Source: Paramacrobiotus richtersi
Taxonomy: Eukaryota > Tardigrada > Eutardigrada > Parachela > Macrobiotidae
Assembly: GCA_034698045.1 (NCBI GenBank)
Contig: JAQGAU010000498.1
Location: 1 to 27,041 of the forward strand
Direction of reading: 5' to 3'
Length of the DNA: 27,041 nucleotides
The position numbers were made by a program, and so were the translations under genes. Shown here one piece after another: positions 1-10,598 of the stretch. The first letter of the stretch is position 1. Each line of letters starts with the position of its first letter. The notes beneath the pieces were generated by a model, which worked only from the letters and a program-made list of their open reading frames with translations, was not told the origin of the DNA and made no database searches.

Positions 1-289
1 TCTGTTTGCATGCTTTTGTCAAAGAACCAAGCCGGAAAAAGTTGGACCTTTTTTTTCGTGAATTTTTGAAGTGATTAATTTTAACATAGTGGTCTACGAG
101 CAGAGTTGTGTACACTCCAACTTTACACCACTTTGTGGCTGAGGCATATTGCCTATTACATATAAGTCTATCACAATCAAGAACAATATTAATGTAAAGC
201 CGTTATTCTACGTTGCACTCTGTATTTTATTAACCTGAAAATGTTTGTTCGCTAATTATATATAAGCTGCCACCTGATGTTAAATCCAC

Positions 290-2158
290 AAATCAATGAC
301 GTTTCAATGCCATCTTCTAGATTATCCTCCAGGAACAACGCCGGTACTTTACCATGGTGTTTCCGGAAGAAATCAGTCTGCCAGGGAAGAAGTGTTTGGT
401 TCGGGTACAGTAGCAGATCAGCATGTGGCGTCTGTCTAGTGATGCCACCGGCAGCTTATCCAGCAGTCCGCAATCCTCCAGGTACTTGCGACACTTCAGT
501 CCCTTCATGCATGAAGATCGATCGCGGTAAGACGGACCTTGGACAAATCCACACTGCGCACCCGGTGCGGCACGAGGCGACGATGCAGCGAAAGTTCTAG
601 CAGGTGTGCCAGGCGGAAAGCGGTTGATCGTCCAAGAAAGTGCTGATTTCATCTTCCTCTTCAGCAATGCCGCTCTGTGATTGTCAACAACGAGTCCAAA
701 AATGAATTTAGATGCGACCCGTTCTTAATAATGTCGGCAACGATTTAAAAATGAGACACTCAGCAACTGAAATCAAACAATAACGCAAAAGAAGTGGAAA
801 AATGCTTTATGGAAAATTTGCTGTGGTGTATGTAACTATGTCGTCATACCTATTCTTAATACACACATTACTGTATTCAACCACCACCACGTTGCATAGC
901 CATTGCACTACGACTCTGTCTACAAGCAGCCGGACACCGCAAACCTTTGTACGATTGTAGCCGATATAAATCCGCCTAATCTGATATCTGACAAAGCAAA
1001 CCAAACGCTAATTTGAATTTAATGAATGGAAACACAGCGACAGACATATTACTGAAAAAAAAATTAAAACTGAAAATGCGAGTAAACTAGAAAATAACAA
1101 CAGACAAAATCTTAATGATAGTGGAAAAAACAACAAACTCCTCGTAACAAAATGGAGAAACTGTAACGAATCAAACAAACTAAAATTATAATAAAAACAT
1201 TTAAAATGACACAAAACTGGAATTTCGCAACGCGTCGAATGAAATGCAATGCAAAAAAACATTAAAATCTGATTTTAGTATTTTTTCCTTACCGTTGCAT
1301 TTTCCTTCAACATTTTGGCAAAAATGAGATTTGCATGGAAAAATTTGTCCCGTGGACAAATACGTGGAGCGTCATCGCGCCACAATACCTAGCTGTCTCC
1401 GTTTCTTCAGTGATTCAATGCATCGATTGCCTTGCATTTCGTATTTTTTGCCCAGAATAGAATTATTAAAACGAAAGTAATAATAAATATGTCTTAGCCT
1501 TTCTTGGGTTGCTGGGTGGATTTGTCGTTCGCTTGACCATTGACAGCAAACAGCGGAAGACTGCGCTTTGATTGAAACATTGACCTTTTAAACAATAACT
1601 TATTGTTAGTTGTGTGACGGCTGTTTGGTCACCGTATAAAAAATGATGTTATTAAACTAGCCTAAAGTTCCTGCGCGAACACAGTAATTATATGGCATTT
1701 ACACGTTAATTCACTATACCGCACAATTTCGTCGACATTACTGCGTTGTCCACTGTTTGATCAAAAGATAATTTTGATACTTGTTCCAAAACATATAATT
1801 ATAGTCTGAAGTGGCTTTAATTCAATGAAAAACAAAAGGAATAAAACTTGATATCTACATGTAATTGATTTGTTTACAGTATGGTGCATTAATAAACCAT
1901 GAGCTATAGACTAGACTTTAGTCTATAGCTCATGATTTAAACCGTAATAGCTTCGTTCTAGCCTCAATGGACGTTCCAACAAGCCACTGTACTACGATAG
2001 CCACTATCTGTACTGTTTTCCCAGATAGTCGAATCCGTAACGTCCGTAATGACCGTAAATCCTGTTTTGATTACATTAAATTGTTCAATCCTGTTTTTCC
2101 AAAAGGTCTTTAAATAATTCGACTAATATTTACTTACAATAGGAGATATGTTGGCCAT
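290..2158 (-). pseudogene. Gene A1: three-exon THAP-domain gene copy, decayed
   Basis: Exon 1 is 2138-2158 (ATG, then codons for ANISPI, then donor GTAAGT at 2137-2132). Exon 2 remnant is 1493-1550, with the codons reading NGQANDKSTQQPKK. Its donor end (GTAAGG, 1292-1287) has been separated from it by about 185 bp of rearranged sequence. Exon 3 is about 290-674, entered at an AG acceptor (ACAATCACAG just above 674), and encodes a degraded THAP finger. The first Cys pair, spaced C-x4-C, is recognisable, as is KYLEDCGLLDKLPVxSLDRRHMLIC. An in-frame TAG lies before the first zinc ligand, and frameshifts follow. THAP domains are C2CH zinc fingers that bind DNA. Introns survive, so this is a segmental copy and not a retrocopy. 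It is very unlikely to make protein. Confidence 0.7.
1898..1934. repeat. Perfect 16-bp palindrome with 5-nt loop
   Basis: The arms are 1898-1913 and 1919-1934, exactly complementary, with loop GACTT. The matching positions in A2 (about 9,100) and A3 (about 14,428) read straight from GTGCATT into TAAACC. Some 43 bp (about 1,892-1,936) are therefore an insertion found only in this copy. It could be a foldback insertion or a local templated duplication. It lies upstream of exon 2 in intron 1 of gene A1. Confidence 0.85.
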
Positions 2159-2261
2159 GTAAAATATGAAATTTTTGTCTTCATGACAAAAAGCAAACCA
2201 ACAAAAAATAAATACGCAGTTCATCAAATAGATGTCATTTCGCATCAGTTCTCAACCAGAA

Positions 2262-2520
2262 ACCATGAACATTTGGAAATCCAGCGAAAGTTGAACCGCG
2301 AGGTACATCCCACAGCACCAATCAACGTTCGGACGGCTACCCTGCACATTTGCATGGGAACGGCCGAATGGGGTTTATGTATGAAGTGCGATTTCACTTG
2401 TGTGATACGGTATGCATCTCCCACGTGGGGGACCCGTGACCCTGCTTCTTTGGAGATATTGCTTTCCGGTGCACCGAAAAGCAATCTGCTGATGTGGTTT
2501 CCGCACGATTACTCGAAAAT
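2262..2520 (+). mobile_element. LINE reverse-transcriptase C-terminal fragment, copy 1
   Basis: The plus-strand frames encode a degraded version of the conserved segment found downstream of the RT domain in many invertebrate non-LTR retrotransposons (consensus about EPRG...RPDGxT...DxTxxDT). Here the recognisable parts are the region of VEPRG-TS--TNQR-DGYT, broken by frameshifts, and CDFTCV further on. The identification rests on alignment with the better copies at 14,765 and 18,899. It lies between genes A1 and B1 and was present before the array expanded, because A2 and A3 carry it in the same place. Confidence 0.6.
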
Positions 2521-2590
2521 AATTATTTACATGAACAGAAATCAATTTATAGCTGATAGCTAAATAATTCGTACCACGCTAGTCTACTCT

Positions 2591-2654
2591 GAAATTTTTT
2601 TAAATTTTTTTGAATTTTTTTGAATTTTTTGATTTTTTTTGATTTTTTTTACAG
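2591..2654. repeat. T-rich low-complexity tract with ~10-bp period
   Basis: Runs of six to eight T are separated by GAA, AAA or GA. The matching place in A2 and A3 has only a short GAAAATTTTACAG-type sequence, so this is a local expansion in copy 1. It lies just beyond the donor end of the B1 exon 3. Confidence 0.8.
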
Positions 2655-2674
2655 AAATAAAAAGTCGACTTTAC

Positions 2675-4387
2675 CTTGCGGCGGAGACTCGATCAATCTT
2701 CTCCCACCGGCAACTGCAACCGCACTTTATGGTCACGCAACACGTTGGCTTCTGTCCGGTTGGAAGGGATTATTGGCAACTAACAATTCCAGCAGCAGAA
2801 TGTCCCGCGTTTGACCGCCTCCGGAGTGCTGCCGTTTTCCCCGGAGGATGAACGTTTTCCTAGCCTATCGTCGTACCTACAGGTAAGCGAACAAATTTAC
2901 TACATTTCGCAAATAAAAATCCAGCAGTAACTAACATCAATCAACAATTTCCTAATATTTATAACAAAAGCTATGAGAGTTATTATTACATAATTGAGGC
3001 AGCACTTATTCGTTAAACTAACACAAGTATCCAAAAAATTGATGATTATGGTAGGAACAAAAGTGCTGCTGTACAATTGCACTGCATACAAAGCAATTAC
3101 ACATTCACGAAGACCGATCTATACAGTACATAGTCGTAATGTAATTATAAAGCCGTTATTCTACATAAACCGCGTACTGCAGTGCGCAATTCAGTTTAGC
3201 TGGTTGATCTGAGGGTACGAATAAATCATAAAAATTATCCAGATTCGAGGGACTTCTTAGAAACACCGGTGACTGTTTCAAACTGCTAATTATCATCAAG
3301 AACAAACTTAAAAGAGATGGAAAAAATGTTTTACGGATGATATTTGCTGGTATGTCATCATATCTTTGCTGGCATGTTACCTTTTGTTGATAACCTTTAT
3401 CAGTCATGAAATAAAGTGCACAATTATGATTGCAGCTGTAGCACTACGATTCCGCTCATACCGTAATGTGCCCTGCTCAGAGGAACAACAGAAGCTATTT
3501 ATAACGCTGTAATCATGCATTCTGTCCTTCTTATCGCATATCTGACGAAGGGAAACCACACGCTAGATTGAAATCAAAGAAAAGAACCAAAATAACACCC
3601 AACTGACAATTCAGTTTGGGCAGGTTGCACATACCTTCTCGTTTTCTTCTTTGTTAATGTTATTTTTGAAAACGCAGTGCTTACGCGTAGCCACTATCAA
3701 GCAACACGTTTTCTAAAAAAATTATTTTTTTGGTAGTTTAATTCCGTTAGAAATATGTGCTGAAAGATAAAAATTTGCGTTTTAAAGATCGTAACAAATT
3801 TGGAATTCTGTTGATTTCTAAGGGCAATTGAACGCTGTCAAACTAGTATTGGTGTTTTTTTTGTCACCTTTCCACAAAGTTTCCAAACCATGATTTCTGT
3901 CGCATTTCCTTAATTATAACCTTCTCTAAATGCTATTTCGTTAAACACTTTGATGATCGAACGACAACAGATCGTTCGACAACACAGACTACAGTAATTT
4001 TAAGTAGGGGAAAGACTGCAGTTCGATTGAAATAGTGACCTTTTAAACAATAATTATGTTCAAAACGTAATTTTGATACTTTGCTCAGGAAAATCAACTT
4101 TTTTAAAAGGCTTTTAATTCAATGAAAAACAACGGACTAAAATTGAATATCTACAAATAAAACGCTGCTGTGTGTTAAAATATAAACAGCTTCCTCGTCA
4201 TAGCTGGGATTTGCAAGCCACTGCACTACGATCTCAACTATCTGTACATATACATACCGTGTTCGTTTACACGGTAGCTCACAATAAATCCTCCTTTGAT
4301 TACACTAAAATATTCAATACTGCTTCTCCAAAAGGTCTCTAAATAATTTGACCAATATTTACTTACAGTAAGAGATATGTTGGCCAT
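2675..4387 (-). pseudogene. Gene B1: three-exon Myb/SANT-like gene copy, decayed
   Basis: Exon 1 is 4367-4387 and encodes MANISLT, followed by GTAAGT. Exon 2 is 3635-3712 (78 nt, phase 0 at both ends) with a polypyrimidine tract and TAG acceptor above it and GTATGT below. It encodes KTCCLIVATRKHC and then VFKNNINKEENEK, with GTG where B2 and B4 have an internal ATG. Exon 3 is 2675-2876, between a CTGTAG acceptor and a GTAAAG donor. It reads QTRDILLLELLVANNPF and, one frame away, RTEANVLRDHKVRLQ. Together these resemble the helical Myb/SANT-like fold (Myb_DNA-bind_5 / MADF style), an inference from pattern only. A TAG as the fourth codon of exon 3 and a frameshift in its middle break the frame. 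No later exon was found. Confidence 0.6.
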
Positions 4388-4500
4388 GTGAAATATGACC
4401 AAGCACATTCTCCATCAATGAATGCCTGCATTCGCGCGGCTTGTAATGCGCAGTGTTTACGGATGTGTTGAGCAGTGAGGATAATCGCTTAATTGTTTGT

Positions 4501-4623
4501 CATCTTTTCCCACCTGCAAGTGACAATCCGGCCGTTCTGAATAGGGCAGCGATTAATTGACTGTTCAGAGTCCATTGTGGCCCCGATGTAGTCAGTTATC
4601 AGGTGAAGTTAATCAAGCGGCAG
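4501..4623. promoter_or_regulatory. Conserved 123-bp non-coding block, copy B1
   Basis: Copies B1, B3 (17424-17546) and B4 (21925-22047) are all 123 bp with no indels. They differ at 3 sites (B1/B3), 3 sites (B3/B4) and 6 sites (B1/B4), while flanking array sequence differs far more and carries indels. No frame is open through it. It contains Snail/bHLH-type E-boxes CACCTG (4511) and CAGGTG (4600), and homeodomain-like GATTAATTGA and GTTAATCAAG cores. It lies above exon 1 of gene B and about 1.1 kb before the forkhead fragment. I infer a cis-regulatory element. Whether it serves the B gene or came along with the FoxC fragment is open. Confidence 0.5.
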
Positions 4624-4689
4624 TTAAGCGTTGTTAGACAGCGAGGCGCGGAAAAGGACAATACCGGGACAAATGCGCATCTTCCCGCT

Positions 4690-4880
4690 TAACACATGGG
4701 GATGAGCATTAGCAATCCCATTTTACAATGAACGGGGAAGGTTTACAAGGGAAATGGATTGAGTGGTTTAAATGAACAACTCTCAAGTTAAATGAGCAAC
4801 TGCTTTTGTACAACGCTGATGTGCTTGTAGATGTCCGCAAGCAGTAATCGTAGCGTAATGGCTCAAACATCGTCTCGTCA
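4690..4880. other. Second conserved non-coding stretch, B1 and B4 only
   Basis: Sequence around ATCCCATTTTACAATGAACG to the inverted 17-bp motif at 4848-4864 matches 22,120-22,310 closely, with small indels. B3 has lost it, jumping from its GCGGCAG end (17,546) to CTGACCAACTGC. No coding frame is seen. Confidence 0.55.
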
Positions 4881-5718
4881 CCCGTTTCAGGGTTTCAGCA
4901 AACGTACCGGGCTGTATATCCGAATTGTTGCACATAAGTCTAGAACAAATACCAATGACTGTGACTTTTTTATATACGATCTGACATGGAACTCACTACT
5001 AATATGATCGATCCAAATAAAAACCGAAAACGAGAGCAGCGCGCTGTTTTATTGAATAAGAGGCGGAGGTCCTTTTTTAAACAGCCAGATATGTACATTT
5101 GCAGCCGACTTTAAAAATTTTTCTTGATGAGGGATCGTAGTGCAGTGGCGCGTCCGCCCATTGGTATCACATTAAATTTCGATATCGCAGGAACACAAGA
5201 AACGATTTAAACATGATTTAATGTTGTCATACAATTTTTTTTATAGAGTAAAAAGAAAATAGAACAAACAACAATTTATCAGTAAAACTTGTCTTTTCAT
5301 ATTGCTCGTCAACCAGAACATTGATTTTCATGCATGTGGTAAAACTGGGATAAGCAGCAAATGGACAAGAAAATCGTAGTATGATGGCTTTAACACCGAT
5401 CCAATATGCGAGGCCTGATATGTATATGAACATTCAGCACTAGAAACTTGTATAATTTAAATCTTTTTTCGACAGAACATGCCGGCAGCGCAGCTGATTA
5501 TGAAATCACAATTAATATTAAACTACCCTACTCTTTTGAATGTTAACGAGAAAGGTCACCAGTAAGAAGATCGGATGTTAATAAAACTATGTATTATAGA
5601 ACATCGCAATTTTGATTTATCGAATAAATAAACGTATAATACAAATTATCATACAATACATATACGATATCAACACAAGTGTGGAACTCATTATTAAATG
5701 GTCACATGTATTTTGTAG

Positions 5719-5887
5719 ATATAATTCGTACTCGGTGAATGCCTGCAGTTTGGCCGGGATCGGTGCGAGTGGGAACATGGGCACGCATTCCATAATGAAC
5801 AATAAGGACATGGTCAAGCCTCCCTACTCCTACATTGCCCTGATTACAATGGCACCTGACAACTCGAATAAAAAAATGAGATTCTGA
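5719..5887 (+). pseudogene. FoxC-type forkhead gene fragment, copy B1
   Basis: After a possible TTTTGTAG acceptor, the frame reads YNSYSVNACSLAG, a linker, and then KDMVKPPYSYIALITM, the start of a forkhead DNA-binding domain. The KDMVKPPYSYIALITM form is typical of FoxC (Drosophila crocodile). The frame then leaves the family: residues corresponding to the first helix are replaced by a short tail and TGA at 5885-5887. The winged-helix core is missing, so it cannot bind DNA as a forkhead protein. Copies at 18,255 and 23,163 are shorter still. The fragment was probably captured from a FoxC locus before the B unit multiplied. Confidence 0.7.
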
Positions 5888-7150
5888 TAAACAAAGTGAA
5901 CTTTTTTTCAGATTACGACTTGGATTATTTTGCGTTGAAAGTTCCAGGTTTTGAACAACAAAGCAGAAAGGCGAACCAGAAAAGTTTAACTGCAGATATC
6001 CATCGTAATGAGTACAAATTCGCCTCAAATCCGGTCAACTGATCACAGACCAGAACATTAAATTAAAGTGGCATGTTTGCCTAGCATTATGCGACTGCCG
6101 CACACACTTCCCGTGCAAATTGGAACAGAACCCGGTCGCATCATTATTATTACGCCGGTGCACAATACACGGCCTGACTAGGCAAACAGGCATCCCAGAT
6201 TTGGGTAGTATATTTGATTTTGCAGCGCATTTTGACACAGTTAGGTTATCGGGGGTTATGTGAAAGGGATTCATTGGCTATTAATACGCAAGTGGTTACA
6301 CCGAGAAGAATTCTGCCCAGCTTTCCTCCAAATGTGTATAAATTAGCCTGGATATGGTTTATTAGTAACTTTCGTGATTTGCACGATCTGTAGAATGCTC
6401 GCAAATCGAGTCCGGCCGATTTATAACAGGCATTAGAATTTTGTACCCCTACTAGCAAACCAGAAAATGCTAACTGGAAAATCGTACCCAGTTGTCGTAA
6501 TCCTATTCCATATAGCAAAAAACTATAAGCCATAAACGGTTTACTTGCTATGCAATCGACTTGTCGTCACTTACGAAAACTTTATTTGTTTGAAATATCA
6601 GATTACTGGCTTCCTTGAATAATCGACTGGAGTCGGTCACAACTGCTAAACAGCCGCTACACTACGAAGTTCCGTGAGAAAAATTCTGTCGTCTTTGTAT
6701 AGTTGGATTCGTGGAAGTACTCAAGTTAGGGTTGTCCACGTTTATATAGCAAACGATTTTTCTTATTTTGTTTGCGGTACTTAAATTACACCTGTTAATT
6801 TAATATAATTAATTTTAGATAAATATTTGAATGTGTTATAACTGTTGTTCTGGAGAACTCTATTTATGACCGAGTTTTACCTTGTTCCAATTCTAAACAC
6901 TTGGCAATACATTTCTTCGGCTACGATGCTGAATTATATTCCATGTCCTGTGTGAAATGTTTATATTAAAGACAGAAAATTGTAACTAAGCTTACCATAA
7001 TATAGATTTTTTTCTTTAATAAACAGATGGTAAATGCACTGAAAATTAAACACACCTGATCAGAAAAAGTTTCGCTTTTTCTAATAGTTTTGCATTACAT
7101 ATAAACCACGTTAAGGCAGTTACGTATGCATGAAGGAAAGCAGGCCATGC
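5888..7150. other. B-unit tail without recognisable genes
   Basis: This stretch matches parts of 18,410-18,720 and 23,300-23,900 (for example CTTCCCGTGCAAATTGG near 6,107 and 18,640, and TTATAACAGGCATT near 6,420 and 23,392). It carries one 17-bp motif at 6651-6667. Open frames here are interrupted in the other copies, and I see no protein family. Confidence 0.6.
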
Positions 7151-7238
7151 AAAGCCGTTATCCTACATCAATCGCATATTACATTGTGTAATTCATTTCA
7201 ACTCGTTGATTTCCCCTACGATTAAATCCACAAATTAT

Positions 7239-9297
7239 TTACGTTTCATTGCCAACTTCTCCCTTATCAGCGCTCGCGAACAACAACGACGGTACTTCTC
7301 CCGCTTTAACAAAACTTTGTTTCCGGAAAAAATCAGTCTGCTTGGGCAGAAAGTATTTGGTGCAGGTGAGCATGTGGCGTCGGTCCAGCGATTCCATCGG
7401 CAGCTTGTCGAACAGTCCGCAATCCTCCAGATACTTGCGTCGCTCCGGTCCCTTCATGGGGATGATCTTGTACCAGTCCTCACTGCGCACCCGGTTGCGG
7501 CACGAGGGGACAATGCAGCGGAACTTCTTGCGAGTGTACTTGGCGGAAATGCGGTCGATCGTCGAGGAAGGTGTTCACTTCGCTTGTCTCTTCCGGAATA
7601 GCGTTCTGGAAGTTAGAAATACAAAAACATATATTCATGATTCGAGCTCCATCTTGCAAAATGCTGCCGATCAACCAGGCTTTGGAAGGGAAACGCTAGA
7701 CAATTAAACGCAAAAGAAGCGGGAAAAAATGCTCTACTGAGCGTTTGCTTTGTCATATTTGTAATACCGCTATTCTATACCTCTAACAGTTAGTTACCAC
7801 CCACGTTGCATATAGCCATTGCACTACGACTCTACTCTACAAGTAGCCCAACACTGGAGACTCTTGTAAAGCTGCAACCGCTGTTTCCCTCCAATCGGAT
7901 ATATTCTGGCAAATCAAAAACAAACGCTAATTTAGAAACAAAGAAAGGAAGCCCAATAGCAGACAAACTATCATACAATAACCATGCAACTGGAAATGTC
8001 AGTCATGAACTTGGGAACAACAGACAACTGATAGAGTGACCTGTGGAAAAAACAAACAAAAACTGAACGTACACGTATAACAGAAGGGAGAAGTTGTCTA
8101 AGGAATCAAACAAAATAATACTGAGATAAACACATCCTAAAGATAGAAAACTGGAATTACGAAATTTTTAAAGAATTAAATCAATTTAAATGTGATGCAC
8201 AAAAAAACTTTTCGGTTTCTGTCACTTTTCCTTACCGCGTCATTTAATCCTAACCGTTTCTTGGGGGGCTGGTTGGATTTGTCGTACGCCTGACCGTTGA
8301 GAAGGGCTTTCATTAGCTTTGCTACTTATTCTGAGAATTAAGGAGGAACCTTCGAAAAATATTTTTCAAAGGTTCTTCCTTTTCCCACGCGCGTCAGCGT
8401 AACGAAACGAGACATTTCAAAATTACCATCACAAACAGAGAGATCTGTCATTTATCAGACAATGGGTTTACCAAAAATTTTGTTTTAAATTCCATTACAT
8501 TTATCATTTATTTATGGAAAGATTAAAATATCCGTTTTAAATTAAACTCGTATCAGATTTGCAGTTCCATTGATTTCGGTGGACAAATGCGTGCACCGCG
8601 GCACCAGTGAAACGGTGTCAAAATAATATTATTATGTTTGCTGTTTGCTACTCTTTCTCAAAGTTCCCAGCTGCAGATGATTTCAGTCGCCTTTCCTTAA
8701 CGTTCTCTAAACGTTATTTCAAGCGACAATGGACAGCACGACAAGACAATCGACAACAGAGTTTGCAGCAAACAGCCGAAGGTCTGCAACTTGTTTGCAA
8801 ATAGTGACCTTTCAAACAATAGCTTTTATGCTTTCTGCTTACACGTAGTTGCATAACGGCTGGCTTTGATAACCGTATAAGAAAGGATATTAATAAACTA
8901 GTCTTAAAATTCCTGCACGAACACAGTATATGGCATTTACACATTACTTTATAGCACACAATTTCGTCGTTTGGTTAAAAGATAATTTTTATAATAGTTT
9001 TAAAAAATATAATTAGTTTAAAGTGGCTCTAATTCATTGAAAAACAAAGGAATAAAACTTGACATCTACAAGTAATTGATTTGTTTGCAGTATGGTGCAT
9101 TTAAACCGTAAAAGCTCCATTCCAATGTATCAGTAAGCCAGTGTTACTGTTTTCGTTTACCGAATAGTCGAATCCGAAACGTCCGTATTGACCGTAAATC
9201 CTGTTTTGATTACAGTAAAATGTTAAATCATATTTTCCATGGTCTCTGAATAATTCGACTAATATTTACTTACAGTAATAAGAGATATGTTGGCCAT
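7239..9297 (-). pseudogene. Gene A2: THAP-domain gene, best-preserved A copy
   Basis: Exon 1 is 9274-9297 (MANISLIT, one codon longer) with GTAAGT. Exon 2 is 8236-8313 if it starts at its ATG (26 codons, MKALLNGQAYDKS then a basic PKKR patch), with donor GTAAGG. Exon 3 is 7239-7605, entered at TTTCTAACTTCCAG and ending at TAA 7241-7239. It encodes a THAP finger in the order CIVPSC (C-x4-C), DWYKI, KYLEDCGLFDKLPMESL, RRHMLTCTKYF and AGEVPSLL. The C-terminal A-x-VPS signature is typical of THAP domains. Two defects are visible: one extra base before the finger shifts the frame, and the last ligand is Tyr (TAC) where A4 has His (C-x2-H). Exon 2 could be a nuclear-localisation patch. Unlike most THAP proteins, the finger is C-terminal. 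Confidence 0.7.
8340..8381. repeat. 42-bp near-perfect hairpin
   Basis: 8340-8360 and 8361-8381 are inverted copies, 19 of 21 positions matching, with no loop. One of the two mismatches is a G-T pair in RNA. It follows GAGAATTA directly. A3 has AAACATGAC at the same place and A1 is rearranged, so this is specific to A2. It lies just above exon 2 of gene A2. Confidence 0.8.
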
Positions 9298-9394
9298 GTG
9301 AAATATGAAAATTTTGTCTTCATGATAAAAAGCCAACCAACAAAACATAAATAAGTAATTCATCAAATAAATGTCATTTCGCATCAGTTCTCAA

Positions 9395-9520
9395 CCAGAA
9401 ACTATGAACATCTGGAAATCCAGCGAAAGTTGAACCGTGCGACCGGTACACCCTGCTTCTTTGGCGATACTGCTTTCCGGTGCACCGGAAAGCAATCTGC
9501 TGATATGGTTTCCGCACTAT
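9395..9520 (+). mobile_element. LINE reverse-transcriptase fragment, copy 2 (deleted)
   Basis: This is the same fragment as at 2262 and 14765, but the middle is missing: the sequence goes from AAAGTTGAACCG straight to GTACACCCTGCTTC. It is recognised only by alignment with the other copies. It lies between genes A2 and B2. Confidence 0.55.
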
Positions 9521-9633
9521 TACTCGAAATAATTATTTACATAAACAGAAATCAATGTATAGTTAATAGCTAAATAATTCAAACCACGCTAGTCTACTCT
9601 GAAAATTGTACGAAAATAAAACGTCGGCTTTGC

Positions 9634-10598
9634 CTTGGCGGTATTGTAAACGGAGACGATCTTCTCCCACTGCAACCGCACTTTATGGCCACGTAACACG
9701 TTGGCTTCTGTCCGGTAGGAAGGGATTATTAGCAACTAACAATTCCAACAGCAGAATGTCCCGCGTTTGACCGCTTCCGGAGTGCTGGTGTTTTTCCCTG
9801 GAGGATGAACGTTTTCCGTCGTACCTGCAGGTAAGCGAACAAATTTACTACATTTCGCAAACAAAAATCCAACAGTAACTAACATCAATCAACAATTTCC
9901 AAATATTTGTGGCAAAAGCTATGAGAGCTTTTATTACATAATTAAGGCAGGACTTATTATTCGTTAAACTAATAGAAGTGACCAAAAATTTGATGATTAA
10001 GGACAAAACTGCATGCTGCACCGTACTACTTGCATATATAAAGCAGCCACACACCCATGAAATGTGTAGATCGCAATGTTAAGCCGTTATTTTACATAAA
10101 CCGCGTATTACAGTGCGCAATTCAGTTTAGCTCGTTCATCTAATAAATCACAAAAATTATCCAGATTCGAGGGACTTAGAAACACTGACTGTTTCAAACT
10201 GACAGTTGTCATCAAGATAAAACTTAAAGAAATAGAAAACATATTTTACGGATAATATTTGCTGGTATGTCATCATGATATTTGTAATACATATGCCATT
10301 AGAAGCAAGCCGGCCTACGATTGTAGCCGTTGAACTACGATTCCGCTCAGAATGTACTCCGCTCAAAGGAACAACAGAAGCTATTTATAACGTTGTAACC
10401 ATGCTTTCCTTCTTATCGCATATCTGACGAAGGGAAACCACGTACACGCTAGTTTGAAATCAAAGAAACGAACCAAAATAACACCCAACTTACAATTCAA
10501 TTTGGGCAGGTTGTACATACCTTCTCGTTTTCTTGTCTGTTGATGTTGTTTTTCAGAACGCAGTGCCTACGCGTGGCCATTAGCAAACAACGCGTTTT
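9634..10598 (-). pseudogene. Gene B2: Myb/SANT-like gene, exons 2 and 3 only
   Basis: Exon 2 is 10521-10598: TTGTTTCAG acceptor, 26 open codons, then GTATGT. It encodes KTRCLL followed by MATRRHCVLKNNINRQENEK, the cleanest version of this exon. Exon 3 is 9634-9824. It has a CTGCAG acceptor, a 9-bp deletion, a 1-bp insertion and a GC (not GT) donor. RTEANVLRGHKVRLQWEKIV is still readable. Exon 1 is absent: homology to the other copies stops near 11,412, exactly where the exon 1 donor should be (TTTACTTCC instead of TTTACTTAC). No start exon means no normal product. Confidence 0.6.

Noticed and set aside
1008-1262. 84-codon minus-strand hydrophobic frame
   Set aside because: It is made of A/T-rich intron sequence and is interrupted in A2 and A3.
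2245-2484. Minus-strand frame with KEAGSRVPHVGD, similar in look to the LINE AGSAAE segment
   Set aside because: The similarity is a coincidence on the wrong strand. The plus strand of the better copies (14765, 18899) carries the real EPRG...RPDG order.
4215-4231. The 17-bp motif as part of a tRNA or tRNA-derived SINE
   Set aside because: On the minus strand TAGTGCAGTGG fits an A box loosely, but several sites break the consensus. No B box (GGTTCRANNCC) stands at the right distance and there are no acceptor stems. It is kept only as an alternative.
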